Below are positions 7,505 to 15,020 of a stretch of DNA of 20,717 nt, one piece after another. The DNA lies in the NCBI GenBank assembly GCA_002684695.1, contig NYVQ01000081.1:1-20717 (forward strand). Reading direction: 5' to 3'. This DNA is from SAR116 cluster bacterium (GTDB lineage Bacteria; Pseudomonadota; Alphaproteobacteria; Puniceispirillales; GCA-002684695). Below the pieces are notes generated by a model, which saw only the letters and a program-made list of their open reading frames with translations, ran no database searches and was not told the origin of the DNA. Every line of letters starts with the position of its first letter. Position 1 is the first letter of the stretch. A program made the position numbers and the translations under genes.

Positions 7505-7786
7505 ATGAAATTTCTTTCAACCTTCAAAATAACCAAAGGTTTTGATACTTGGTTAAAGATGTATAAAGAAATTGAACCTGACTTAAATGAATTAGGAATT
7601 AAAATATTATGGGCTGGCACAAACTCAGACGAAACAAAAGTATTTGATATAACTGAAGTTAAAGATCCCTCAAAGTTTGAGGTTTTAGTAAAACGTGAAG
7701 ATATTACTAAAAAAAGAGCTGATGCTGGTGTTGAGTTAGAAAGTCAGGAAGTAATTGAAACTATAACAAAAGAATATTGGGCTTAA
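7505..7786 (+). CDS. Small DUF3764-like protein (93 aa)
   Basis: The 93-aa soluble protein has the pattern STFKITKGFDTWLKMYKE at the start, then 'LNELGIKILWAGTNSDETKVFDITEVKDPSKFEVLV'. This resembles DUF3764, small proteins common in marine picocyanobacteria, in which a strand, 'F..W...', a helix, 'GI..L..G...D...V' and a second strand-helix unit suggest a ferredoxin-like alpha+beta fold. The family assignment is from pattern memory and is tentative; no enzymatic residues can be proposed. AGGAGA at 7491-7496 lies eight bases before the ATG and is one of the best ribosome-binding sites in the window, suggesting good expression. The gene stands alone: the preceding gene is divergent, and the following 700 bp contain only gene remnants. 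Confidence 0.75.
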   Translation: MKFLSTFKITKGFDTWLKMYKEIEPDLNELGIKILWAGTNSDETKVFDITEVKDPSKFEVLVKREDITKKRADAGVELESQEVIETITKEYWA

Positions 7787-7919
7787 GTTTCTGCTTTTTC
7801 TAAATCAAAGCAAGTTCTACAGAAATTACAGAAAAGATTGATGAGTTATCTGCATTCAATAACTTAGTAATCATTCTATAACCTTTGACACTATTATGAT
7901 GAGAATTAAACTTTTAACT

Positions 7920-8111
7920 TTAATTTTTAATAAGTTTATCTAACGTATTTTTATCAGAAACAACTGTAAAGTCATCAAAATGAATTGATTGGTCTGGATA
8001 TTTAATACCTGTTCTTTTACCAGAATCCCTATATAGACCTATTCTAATATAACTACCTGTATAATTTCCATTCCATTGATAAGTTATGCCTTGATAATTA
8101 AAAATTAAAAA
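7920..8111 (-). pseudogene. C-terminal remnant of a heparin-lyase-like polysaccharide lyase
   Basis: The minus-strand frame is open from 8111 to a TAA at 7920-7922 and has no start codon; an in-frame stop lies at 8112-8114. It encodes about 55 meaningful residues, including TYQWNGNYTGSYIRIGLYRD and YPDQSIHFDDFTVVSD, and ends DKLIKN. The 'IRIGLYR...Q.IHFDD' pattern is that of the last strands of the heparin-lyase-I-like polysaccharide lyase family (concanavalin-like jellyroll, about 250 residues when complete). Only the C-terminal fifth remains, so it is certainly not functional as an enzyme. The reading is good enough to suggest recent loss. The assignment is from pattern memory. Confidence 0.5.
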
Positions 8112-8219
8112 TTATAAATATAATATATTTTTTCATAATTTAGTAACCTTTATCCACTATAATTCAAACTTTCCTATTACCATTTTATGTTCTTTCAATC
8201 TAACTTTGTCAATTCTCAC

Positions 8220-8480
8220 CTACCTTAATCCATATTTCTTTAATACTGAAAAGACTTGAATATTAACCCAAGAGTTCTCTCTTGCAGTTTTAATCCCCTT
8301 CTCATTTAAATATTGTGCAATCTTACAATACTCCATTCCAGAGTCATGAAGTGATTTTATTAGGTCATAATTCTGTTGTTGATGGTCTGAATATTCCTTT
8401 TGAGGAATGAGATTATTTGAACCAATTATGATGTTAAAACAGAGATATTGAGAATACTCATCTTCAATTTGATCACTCTT
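8220..8480 (-). pseudogene. Remnant of a recombinase/helix-turn-helix-like protein
   Basis: The minus-strand frame is open through about 85 codons, ending in TAG at 8220-8222, without a start codon; it merges upstream with the end of glmS in another frame. The part with protein character reads CFNIIIGSNNLIP, then NYDLIKSLHDSGMEYCKIAQ, YLNEKGIKTARENSWVN and VFSVLKKYGLR. The pattern 'I..L...G..Y..IA..LNE.GI.T.....W....V..VLK' is that of the recombinase domain of large serine recombinases and of related small HTH proteins in alphaproteobacteria and their phages. No catalytic domain is present. It may be a decayed fragment of a mobile-element gene; an intact small protein with a non-standard start is less likely. 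Confidence 0.5.
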
Positions 8481-8485
8481 CCGAA

Positions 8486-10300
8486 CTACTCTACTGTAAC
8501 TGACTTTGCAAGATTTTTAGGTTGGTCTACATCTGTTCCTTTTGCTACTGCAGTATGATATGCGAGCAATTGAATGGGTATTGATGCAATAATTGGGGTG
8601 ATTGTTTCGTGTAAAAATGGCAATTTAAGTATCTCATGAGCAAAATCTATTTTATTTTCAGCACCCTCATCGGCAAAAATTATTAATTTTGCTCCTCTAG
8701 CGAGCGCCTCCCTTAAATTGCTTACTGTTTTCAAACTATGATAGTCATTTGCTAATAGAGAAATCACTGGCAATCCCTCTTCTATCAATGCAATGGGTCC
8801 ATGTTTCATTTCACCTGCTGAGAAACCTTCTGCATGGATATAACTTACTTCTTTAAGTTTCAATGCACCCTCTAATGCAAGAGGAAAAAGAGGACCACGT
8901 CCAAGATACAAGCAACTTTTACTTTTAACTATATTGCTAGCTATATCGATGATTTTACTTTCAGAAGATAGTGCTTTAGCAACTGCTCCGGGTATTTTAA
9001 ATAGTTTCGATTTAATAGTGTCTATTTCTTTTAAATTTTTTTGTTTTCTTTCTGCAAAAGCTAAACAAATTGAAAGTAGAGAAATTAATTGAGCAGTAAA
9101 TGCTTTAGTACTTGCAACGGCAATTTCCGCTCCCGCTCTTGTAAATATTGAATAATCAGACTCCCTATCAATTGTACTACCAATACTATTTATAATGGAT
9201 AAAGACTTGATACCAGATGCCTGAGCATACCTCATAGCCATTAATGTATCGATACTTTCACCAGACTGACTAATTGTAATAATCAATCCATCTGGATCAA
9301 TAAATGGTTTTCTATATCTAAATTCACTAGCAATTTCAACATTCACGGGAATTTCAGCTAAACTTTCTATCCAATATTTACCAATCAAACCTGCATAATA
9401 TGAAGTTCCAGCAGCTAAAATAGTTATTGATTTTGGATTATGCCCTATTATTTCAGATAGATTTTTAGATATTTTTCCATCACTGTTATACATTTCAGAA
9501 ATTGTATGAGAAATAGTTTCGGGCTGCTCGTAAATCTCTTTTTGCATAAAGTGTCTATAATTGCCTTTACTAATAACTGCTGGATCCAAGGAATTAGGCT
9601 TAACTTCTCTTTTTATGCTGTTCCCATTAAGGTCAAAAATATTAATGTGTTTATCATTTAAAATAGCAAAGTCACCATCTTCTAAAAAGATGATTTGTTT
9701 TGCTATACCAGCAAGAGCTATTGCATCAGAGCCAACAGAGTTTGTTTTATCACCCGTACCTATCGCTAAAGGGGATGCATTCCTAGCAGCAATTAATGTA
9801 TTCGGATCATCCAAATCTAATACAACAAAAGCGTAAGCTCCTTTTAAAACTTTAAGTACATTTTGAGTTGCCTCTTTCTTTGATTTATTTTTTGAAAATT
9901 CATAATCAAATAAATGCGCTATTACTTCACTGTCTGTCTGTGAATTAAATATTCTACCCTTAGAGGATAGTTTGTCTTTTATTTCTTGAAAGTTTTCAAT
10001 TATACCATTGTGAACTATAGCAACTTTCCCTGAAATATGTGGGTGTGCATTGTCTTCTGAAACATTACCATGAGTTGCCCATCGCGTATGACCAATACCA
10101 TTAAATCCTTTAAGAGGATTATCTTTAAGTTTTTTTATTAAATTATTTATTTTGCCTTCTGCTTTACAAAATTTAAGTCTTTTGTCTGATACAGTGGCAA
10201 TACCTGAACTATCATAGCCTCGGTACTCAAGTCTTTTTAAGCTTGCAATTATGTAATCTTGTACATTATTAGATGATGTTACTCCAATAATACCGCACAT
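8486..10300 (-). CDS. glmS: Glutamine--fructose-6-phosphate aminotransferase (isomerizing) GlmS
   Basis: GlmS makes glucosamine-6-phosphate from fructose-6-phosphate and glutamine, the first committed step to UDP-GlcNAc for peptidoglycan and lipid A. The 604-aa length is standard. The N-terminal Ntn glutaminase begins MCGIIGV, with nucleophile Cys2 after Met removal, and has RLEYRGYDSSG and the HTRWATHG and NSQTDSEVIAHL motifs. Two SIS sugar-phosphate isomerase domains follow (about 285-420 and 455-595), with ISQSGESIDT, EVSYIHAEGFSAGEMKHGP and the invariant C-terminus DVDQPKNLAKSVTVE. GGAG (complement of 10308-10311) lies about seven bases before the ATG. It is divergent from glmU. No glmS-ribozyme-like structure is seen in the short leader. 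Confidence 0.98.
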   Translation of the reverse strand: MCGIIGVTSSNNVQDYIIASLKRLEYRGYDSSGIATVSDKRLKFCKAEGKINNLIKKLKDNPLKGFNGIGHTRWATHGNVSEDNAHPHISGKVAIVHNGIIENFQEIKDKLSSKGRIFNSQTDSEVIAHLFDYEFSKNKSKKEATQNVLKVLKGAYAFVVLDLDDPNTLIAARNASPLAIGTGDKTNSVGSDAIALAGIAKQIIFLEDGDFAILNDKHINIFDLNGNSIKREVKPNSLDPAVISKGNYRHFMQKEIYEQPETISHTISEMYNSDGKISKNLSEIIGHNPKSITILAAGTSYYAGLIGKYWIESLAEIPVNVEIASEFRYRKPFIDPDGLIITISQSGESIDTLMAMRYAQASGIKSLSIINSIGSTIDRESDYSIFTRAGAEIAVASTKAFTAQLISLLSICLAFAERKQKNLKEIDTIKSKLFKIPGAVAKALSSESKIIDIASNIVKSKSCLYLGRGPLFPLALEGALKLKEVSYIHAEGFSAGEMKHGPIALIEEGLPVISLLANDYHSLKTVSNLREALARGAKLIIFADEGAENKIDFAHEILKLPFLHETITPIIASIPIQLLAYHTAVAKGTDVDQPKNLAKSVTVE

Positions 10301-10399
10301 AAAAAAACTCCAGTTTTAATTTGGATGAGTTATCACAAAGATGACTTTTTAGCAATGTTAATACTAGTTTAATGGTGGATGATGATATAAAATATTTAT
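10301..10399. promoter_or_regulatory. Divergent promoter region between glmS and glmU
   Basis: Ninety-nine bases separate the start codons of two genes of the same pathway that are read in opposite directions, so both promoters must lie here or overlap. The TATAAAATATTTAT sequence next to the glmU ATG is AT-rich and could be a -10 region. The glmU leader would then be very short, and no Shine-Dalgarno sequence is visible. No specific operator could be recognised. Confidence 0.45.
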
Positions 10400-11704
10400 A
10401 TGGATATCAATTCTATTATTTTAGCAGCTGGCAAAGGCAAAAGGATGAATTCTAATTTACCTAAGCCTTTGCACAAAGTTGCAGGTAAAACTTTACTACT
10501 TTGGCTTCAAGAAACTTTAAAAAAAGTCTCTGTATCAAAAAATATATTTGTCCTTGGACACGATAGCGAAAAATTAACAAAACATATTCAGGGCGCAGAA
10601 TATGTCATACAAGAACCACAATTAGGGACTGGGCATGCAGTAAAACTAACTAAGGATAAATTTGATAGACCTGAAACAATAATTATAGTTGCGTATGCAG
10701 ATACACCATTTATTGAAGCAAACACTATAAAAAAAATGATCGATCAAATCCAAAATGGATTTAAAATTTCTATTTTGGGATTTGAAACAGAGAATCCTAC
10801 TGGTTATGGTAGATTGATCCTCAATAAAAAAAATGAAGTAATAAGAGTAGTTGAAGATAATGACGCTGATGAAGAGGTCAAATCAATAACTTTATGTAAT
10901 TCAGGTGTTTTAGCTGCTAAAGCCAGAGATATCTTTAAATTTCTTGATAAAGTACAATTATCAAATAATGGTGAATATTATTTAACTGATATTATTTCTA
11001 TTTGTTCAAGCCTGGGCTCAAAAGTAGGTTACATCATAAGTCCAGAAGAGGAGTTAATTGGAATCAATAATAGAGCTGATCAAGCCAAAGCTGAAAGTTT
11101 TATTCAAAGCAAACTAATTCAAAAACACCTAGCAAATGGAGTTACTTTTTTTGATCCAAAAAGTGTTTACTTTGATGCCTCAGCTGAAATTGAAAGCGAC
11201 GTAATTATTGAACCAAATGTATTTGTTGGACCAAATGTAAAAATTGAAAGTCAATCAGTTATCAAAGCTTTTTCTTATTTAGAAAATTGTTCAATAGGGG
11301 AAAACTGTAGTATTGGTCCTTATGCTAGGATAAGGCCCGATACGGTAATTCAAGAAAATGCTAAAATTGGGAATTTTGTTGAAATAAAAAACTCTGTTGT
11401 TGGAGAAAATTCAAAGGTAAGCCACTTATCATATATTGGAGATACTTCAATTGGATTAGACAGTAATATTGGGGCTGGAACAATTACTTGTAATTATGAT
11501 GGGACAAACAAAAATAAAACTACTATTGGAAATAACGTTTTTATTGGTTCCAACTCATCTTTAATAGCTCCTATTACAATTAGAGACGGTTCTATTGTTG
11601 GAGCTGGCAGTACTATTTCAAAGGATGTTAAAGAGAATTCAATAGCAATAGAAAGATCTATTCAAAAGCAATTTAAAAAAAGAAATATAAAATCTAAAAA
11701 ATAA
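10400..11704 (+). CDS. glmU: Bifunctional UDP-GlcNAc pyrophosphorylase / glucosamine-1-phosphate N-acetyltransferase GlmU
   Basis: GlmU carries out the last two cytoplasmic steps to UDP-GlcNAc: acetylation of glucosamine-1-phosphate, then uridylylation. The N-terminal pyrophosphorylase domain (1 to about 225) shows IILAAGKGKRM with PKPL (6-24), QLGTGHA (74-80) and the metal-binding Asp101. The motif around it is AYADTPF, where most GlmU proteins have Gly in place of the second Ala. The C-terminal left-handed beta-helix (about 240-425) contains repeated hexapeptides, YARIRPDT, VSHLSYIGD with the acetyltransferase His, and GAGTITCNYDG. At 434 aa it is slightly shorter than E. coli GlmU (456). 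The start is fixed by an in-frame stop at 10388. It converges on the sbmA-like gene with one base between stops. Confidence 0.97.
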   Translation: MDINSIILAAGKGKRMNSNLPKPLHKVAGKTLLLWLQETLKKVSVSKNIFVLGHDSEKLTKHIQGAEYVIQEPQLGTGHAVKLTKDKFDRPETIIIVAYADTPFIEANTIKKMIDQIQNGFKISILGFETENPTGYGRLILNKKNEVIRVVEDNDADEEVKSITLCNSGVLAAKARDIFKFLDKVQLSNNGEYYLTDIISICSSLGSKVGYIISPEEELIGINNRADQAKAESFIQSKLIQKHLANGVTFFDPKSVYFDASAEIESDVIIEPNVFVGPNVKIESQSVIKAFSYLENCSIGENCSIGPYARIRPDTVIQENAKIGNFVEIKNSVVGENSKVSHLSYIGDTSIGLDSNIGAGTITCNYDGTNKNKTTIGNNVFIGSNSSLIAPITIRDGSIVGAGSTISKDVKENSIAIERSIQKQFKKRNIKSKK

Positions 11705-11705
11705 T

Positions 11706-12953
11706 TTAATCTTCTTTTTGGGTTTTTATGAATTCCTGATCAATTTTTGGCAATTCTTTTTCGTAGATCAAAGCTTCAAATGCCTGTAATCTTTTATAAA
11801 TTGACATCAATTCTATAATAGTAGTCCATGCATTAACTAAAAATTGAAATGAATTTGCAACTTGTCCAAATGCTCGTAATATTTGGTTCATTGTACCTAA
11901 TGTAATTTTACCAGCAGCAATGGTTGGTATTAAGATTACATATGCAAATACACTATCTGCTTGCCCATACATGAATCTAAAGACATTAAAATATGCAAAA
12001 TGCCAATATATTCTAAAATAATTTCTTCTAACATTATTAAAAAGTTCTTTCAATTCTGGCGGTTTAGCTCTATTAGAGTTATCTTCACCATAAACTAACT
12101 CTTTTCGAAATGCAGCTTCCACTCGTTGATTTTTAAATTTTAAACCAGGTAATTTGATTCCTGCAACTAGCAATAGAACTGTTCCAAAAACAGACCATAA
12201 CAATGCAAGTGTAACAAGTGGATAAGGTATTAGACCTATGATAGGTATTGTTTCTACATGAACAGACAAGGCTGACAAAACAGGCAAAAAAGCTATTAAT
12301 GTCATTGCAGATCTAATAATATAAACTCCAACACTTTCCATAATTGAAGCGAATTGCATGGTGTCTTCTTGTATTCTTTGGGAAGCACCTTCAACTCCTC
12401 TAACTTTAGACCATTTATCAACATAAAAGTCGTTCATGGCATTACGCCACCGGAAAATATAGTGTGAAATAAAAAATGATTTTATAACAGCCAAACCAAT
12501 ATATGAAAATGCTATAATTGAAAAGGTTAGTAAATGCATGTAAAGAGTTGTTGCTGTAACTTCTGAATTACCACCTAAAGCAGTTTGGATATCATTATAA
12601 AATGGTCCATACCATTCATTAATTATAACATTAACTTGAACAGTTACATAAGTTGAAAAAATTAAAAAACATGAACCTAGAACTGACCAAAATTGCCAAA
12701 CATGAGGTAAATAATTAAACCAAAAAAAACTAAAAACTAGTGAACAAAAAATAAAGTATAAATCAAACCACAAAAACTCTGGTGTAAAAAAATAACCAAG
12801 ACCAATAACTGTTTCTGCGTTTGGGTCAAGATTGAAACCAATAGTTCTCCCAACATTTTCACCAAAATAAACCCAAAATAATATACATAAAAAAGCCCAA
12901 ATACCTGCACTCGAAAAAAATAACTTTGGTTTTGGAAAAAAAGATTCAAACAT
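11706..12953 (-). CDS. sbmA: SbmA/BacA-like inner-membrane peptide transporter
   Basis: SbmA/BacA proteins are proton-driven inner-membrane importers that take up proline-rich and other peptides, and in rhizobia they are also needed for symbiosis and lipid A acyl composition. The 415-aa protein matches the family length (about 406-420). It begins MFESFFPKPKLFF and has several membrane helices (near 13-31, 63-83, 90-110, 138-160, 210-235 and 240-265). Its signature cytoplasmic segments are RWRNAMNDFYVDKW, QRIQEDTMQFA and KLPGLKFKNQRVEAAFR. No ABC ATPase domain follows, which separates it from the related YddA-type transporters. It is divergent from the SMP-30 gene (68-71 bp). Substrates in this organism are unknown; import of modified peptides or a role in envelope lipids are both possible. 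Confidence 0.9.
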   Translation of the reverse strand: MFESFFPKPKLFFSSAGIWAFLCILFWVYFGENVGRTIGFNLDPNAETVIGLGYFFTPEFLWFDLYFIFCSLVFSFFWFNYLPHVWQFWSVLGSCFLIFSTYVTVQVNVIINEWYGPFYNDIQTALGGNSEVTATTLYMHLLTFSIIAFSYIGLAVIKSFFISHYIFRWRNAMNDFYVDKWSKVRGVEGASQRIQEDTMQFASIMESVGVYIIRSAMTLIAFLPVLSALSVHVETIPIIGLIPYPLVTLALLWSVFGTVLLLVAGIKLPGLKFKNQRVEAAFRKELVYGEDNSNRAKPPELKELFNNVRRNYFRIYWHFAYFNVFRFMYGQADSVFAYVILIPTIAAGKITLGTMNQILRAFGQVANSFQFLVNAWTTIIELMSIYKRLQAFEALIYEKELPKIDQEFIKTQKED

Positions 12954-13024
12954 AATATTACTTTACCTCACATATATGAATTATATAGTAATACTTACAG
13001 TATAAACAAATAATAAATTATTTG

Positions 13025-13900
13025 ATGCAAATTAAAACAATTTCAGAATATAAAAATACTCTTGGAGAGGGTATATGGTGGAATGATAAAAGTAAACTCT
13101 TACATTGGACTGATATTACTGAGGGGAAATTTTTTACCTTCAATCCCAAAACAAAAAAAGAGAGTTTTGAGCAATTCAATGGTAAGTTAGGATGTTTTGC
13201 ACCATGCAAAAATGGATGTTTTTTAATTGGTATGGATTTAAGTTTCTATATATACAATCCAATTTCAAAGAAAATGAAAAAATTTGTCGATTTAAAAGAA
13301 GAGCCTACTACGAACCGAATTAATGATGGTACAACTGATCCCTACGGAAGGTTTTGGGTGGGCACAATGACATCAGAGAACCACAAAAAAGAACAAAGTG
13401 GTTCTTTATACTGCATATATCCAAATAAAAGAGTAAAAAAGTTTTTGAATGGAATATTCACTTCAAACGGATTGGCTTTTAATAAATCGGGAACAAAGAT
13501 GTATTTCGCCGATACTGGTAAGGATGTACAAACGATATGGCATTTTGACTATAATTTAGAAGAAGGAATACCAATGAATAAAAAAGTTTTTACTAAAACT
13601 TTTGAGTTAAATGGAAGGCCGGATGGAGCTATGGTAGATATTGACGATTTCTACTGGGTGGCTGGCGTAGAAGGTTCTGAACTTTATAGGTTTAATAGCA
13701 AAGGCGAAATAGATGATATAGTTAAATTACCAGTCCAAAAACCAACAAAACCTGTATTTGGTGGAGATAACTTAGATATAATTTATTTAACATCAATTGG
13801 TAGAGGATACGATAATAGTAATAATGAAGTAAACGGATTAACGTTAGAAGTTTCAAATCATGAATATAAAGGTTTCCAATACAAAGATTTCGATTACTAA
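13025..13900 (+). CDS. SMP-30/gluconolactonase/regucalcin family protein
   Basis: This 291-aa protein has the six-bladed beta-propeller sequence of the SMP-30/LRE family. The acidic metal ligand lies in NTLGEGIWW; blade motifs are CFAPCKNGCFLIG and NRINDGTTDPYGRFWVGTM, with SNGLAF carrying a metal-ligand Asn and GRPDGAMVD a ligand Asp. Members hydrolyse sugar lactones such as gluconolactone or related aldonolactones and bind one divalent metal. The exact sugar cannot be told from sequence, though a role in sugar-acid catabolism is likely. An ATG at 13025 directly follows an in-frame TTG at 13022; I take the ATG. No Shine-Dalgarno sequence is visible. It is divergent from the SbmA-like gene, and its stop lies one base from the rodA stop. 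Confidence 0.88.
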   Translation: MQIKTISEYKNTLGEGIWWNDKSKLLHWTDITEGKFFTFNPKTKKESFEQFNGKLGCFAPCKNGCFLIGMDLSFYIYNPISKKMKKFVDLKEEPTTNRINDGTTDPYGRFWVGTMTSENHKKEQSGSLYCIYPNKRVKKFLNGIFTSNGLAFNKSGTKMYFADTGKDVQTIWHFDYNLEEGIPMNKKVFTKTFELNGRPDGAMVDIDDFYWVAGVEGSELYRFNSKGEIDDIVKLPVQKPTKPVFGGDNLDIIYLTSIGRGYDNSNNEVNGLTLEVSNHEYKGFQYKDFDY

Positions 13901-13901
13901 A

Positions 13902-15014
13902 CTAATACCGCTCTCTGGTCTCCAACTTGTCAAACCTATGAATAGAAGCAGATAAAACTATACCAAATGATATGAAAATTGTTAGCATACTCGATCCCCC
14001 ATATGAAATCAGAGGAAGAGGAGCACCAACAACCGGAAGCATACCAGACACCATGCCTATGTTAACAAAAACATAGCTAAACAACATAAATACTATACCA
14101 CTACATACCAGTCGACCAAATTGAGACGATTGTAAAAAAGAGATCATATAAGTGTAAAGCATAATTAAAACAAAAATCATCAAAACAAAAAGACTTCCAG
14201 CTAGACCAAACTCTTCTCCTATCATAGTAAATATAAAATCAGTTTGTTTCTCTGGCAAAAAATCTAAGTGACTTTGACTTCCCTGCAAAAAGCCTTTTCC
14301 GAATACACCACCTGAACCAAGAGCAATTTTTGATTGATTTATATGATAGCCAGCCCCTAAAGCATCCGTGGAGGGATCAAGATGGGTAAGAATTCTTTGC
14401 TTTTGGTAATCATGAAGATTTAACCAAAGAAATGGAAGTGATGCTGTAAAAATACCAAAAAATAAAATTAAAAACCATACCCTCAGACCAGCGAGAAATA
14501 CTAATGAGCCTATCAAAAGTATTTGCATAACTGCAGTTCCTAAGTCTGGTTGAATTAAAGTTAAAATTACAACTGGCAAAGAAATAATTATAGCTACGAT
14601 TGAATATGATATTTTACCATAATCTCTAATTTGAATATCATGAAAATATCTCGCAAGGGCTAGGATTAGTGATATTTTGGCTAATTCTGAAGGTTGTAGC
14701 TTTATAAATCCTAAGTCTAACCATCTATTAACAGATTGATCAGAGACAAAATACAATAATAAAAGCATAAAAATGGAGATAATCAGAGGAATCCAAGCAA
14801 ACCTGTATATTAATTTTATATCAATTAAAGCAATGAATACTGCAATAAAAAAGCCTATTATTGACCTTTGAAAATGTCTAACAGCCCACGGGTTCCAATC
14901 AGCATCTGCAGCGGAATAAAGAGCAAGGCAACCAATTGAAACTAACGTAACAAGTAATAAAACAAGCAACCAATCAATTTTAATCAATTTTTTATAAACG
15001 CTAATATTGTTCAT
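13902..15014 (-). CDS. rodA: Peptidoglycan glycosyltransferase RodA (SEDS family)
   Basis: RodA polymerises lipid II into glycan strands in the elongasome, working with PBP2. The 370-aa protein is hydrophobic with about ten membrane helices. SEDS signatures are visible: SVNRWLDLGFIKLQPSELAK (94-113), IQPDLGTA (154-161), GSQSHLDFLPEKQTDF with the proposed catalytic Asp259, GEEFGLAG, and the C-terminal GAPLPLISYGGSS. It is the last gene of the mre-mrdA-rodA operon, six bases after mrdA. Its stop is one base from the stop of the convergent SMP-30 gene, so both transcripts must end inside each other's coding sequence. The divisome paralogue FtsW is unlikely, since mrdA and mreBCD are directly upstream. 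Confidence 0.96.
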   Translation of the reverse strand: MNNISVYKKLIKIDWLLVLLLVTLVSIGCLALYSAADADWNPWAVRHFQRSIIGFFIAVFIALIDIKLIYRFAWIPLIISIFMLLLLYFVSDQSVNRWLDLGFIKLQPSELAKISLILALARYFHDIQIRDYGKISYSIVAIIISLPVVILTLIQPDLGTAVMQILLIGSLVFLAGLRVWFLILFFGIFTASLPFLWLNLHDYQKQRILTHLDPSTDALGAGYHINQSKIALGSGGVFGKGFLQGSQSHLDFLPEKQTDFIFTMIGEEFGLAGSLFVLMIFVLIMLYTYMISFLQSSQFGRLVCSGIVFMLFSYVFVNIGMVSGMLPVVGAPLPLISYGGSSMLTIFISFGIVLSASIHRFDKLETRERY

Positions 15015-15020
15015 TTGAAC

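Larger units (their letters stand above)
7787..8485. other. Stretch of about 700 bp with no intact gene
   Basis: This is the only large non-coding stretch in a window where most spacers are under 150 bp. No ORF with a credible start and ribosome-binding site occurs on either strand. On the minus strand, three short open fragments lie in the same frame, each ending in a stop and lacking a start: 7800-7913 (37 codons, containing VKGYRMITKLLNADNSS, not recognised), 7920-8111 (polysaccharide-lyase-like) and 8220 to about 8480 (recombinase/HTH-like). No tRNA, rRNA or CRISPR-like structure is seen. The simplest reading is a site where accessory genes were inserted and later decayed. Confidence 0.6.

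Noticed and set aside
8097..8115. AAATTAAAAATT short tandem repeat
   Set aside because: Two imperfect AT-rich copies in a very AT-rich stretch are expected by chance and do not form an array.
9561..9836. 91-aa plus-strand ORF
   Set aside because: It is antisense to conserved glmS sequence and has no protein-like features or RBS.
12737..12949. 70-aa minus-strand ORF rich in Phe/Tyr
   Set aside because: It is a frame-shifted shadow of the SbmA/BacA-like N-terminus.
13018..13209. 63-aa minus-strand ORF
   Set aside because: It is antisense to the SMP-30-like gene start; the propeller motifs on the other strand explain the region.
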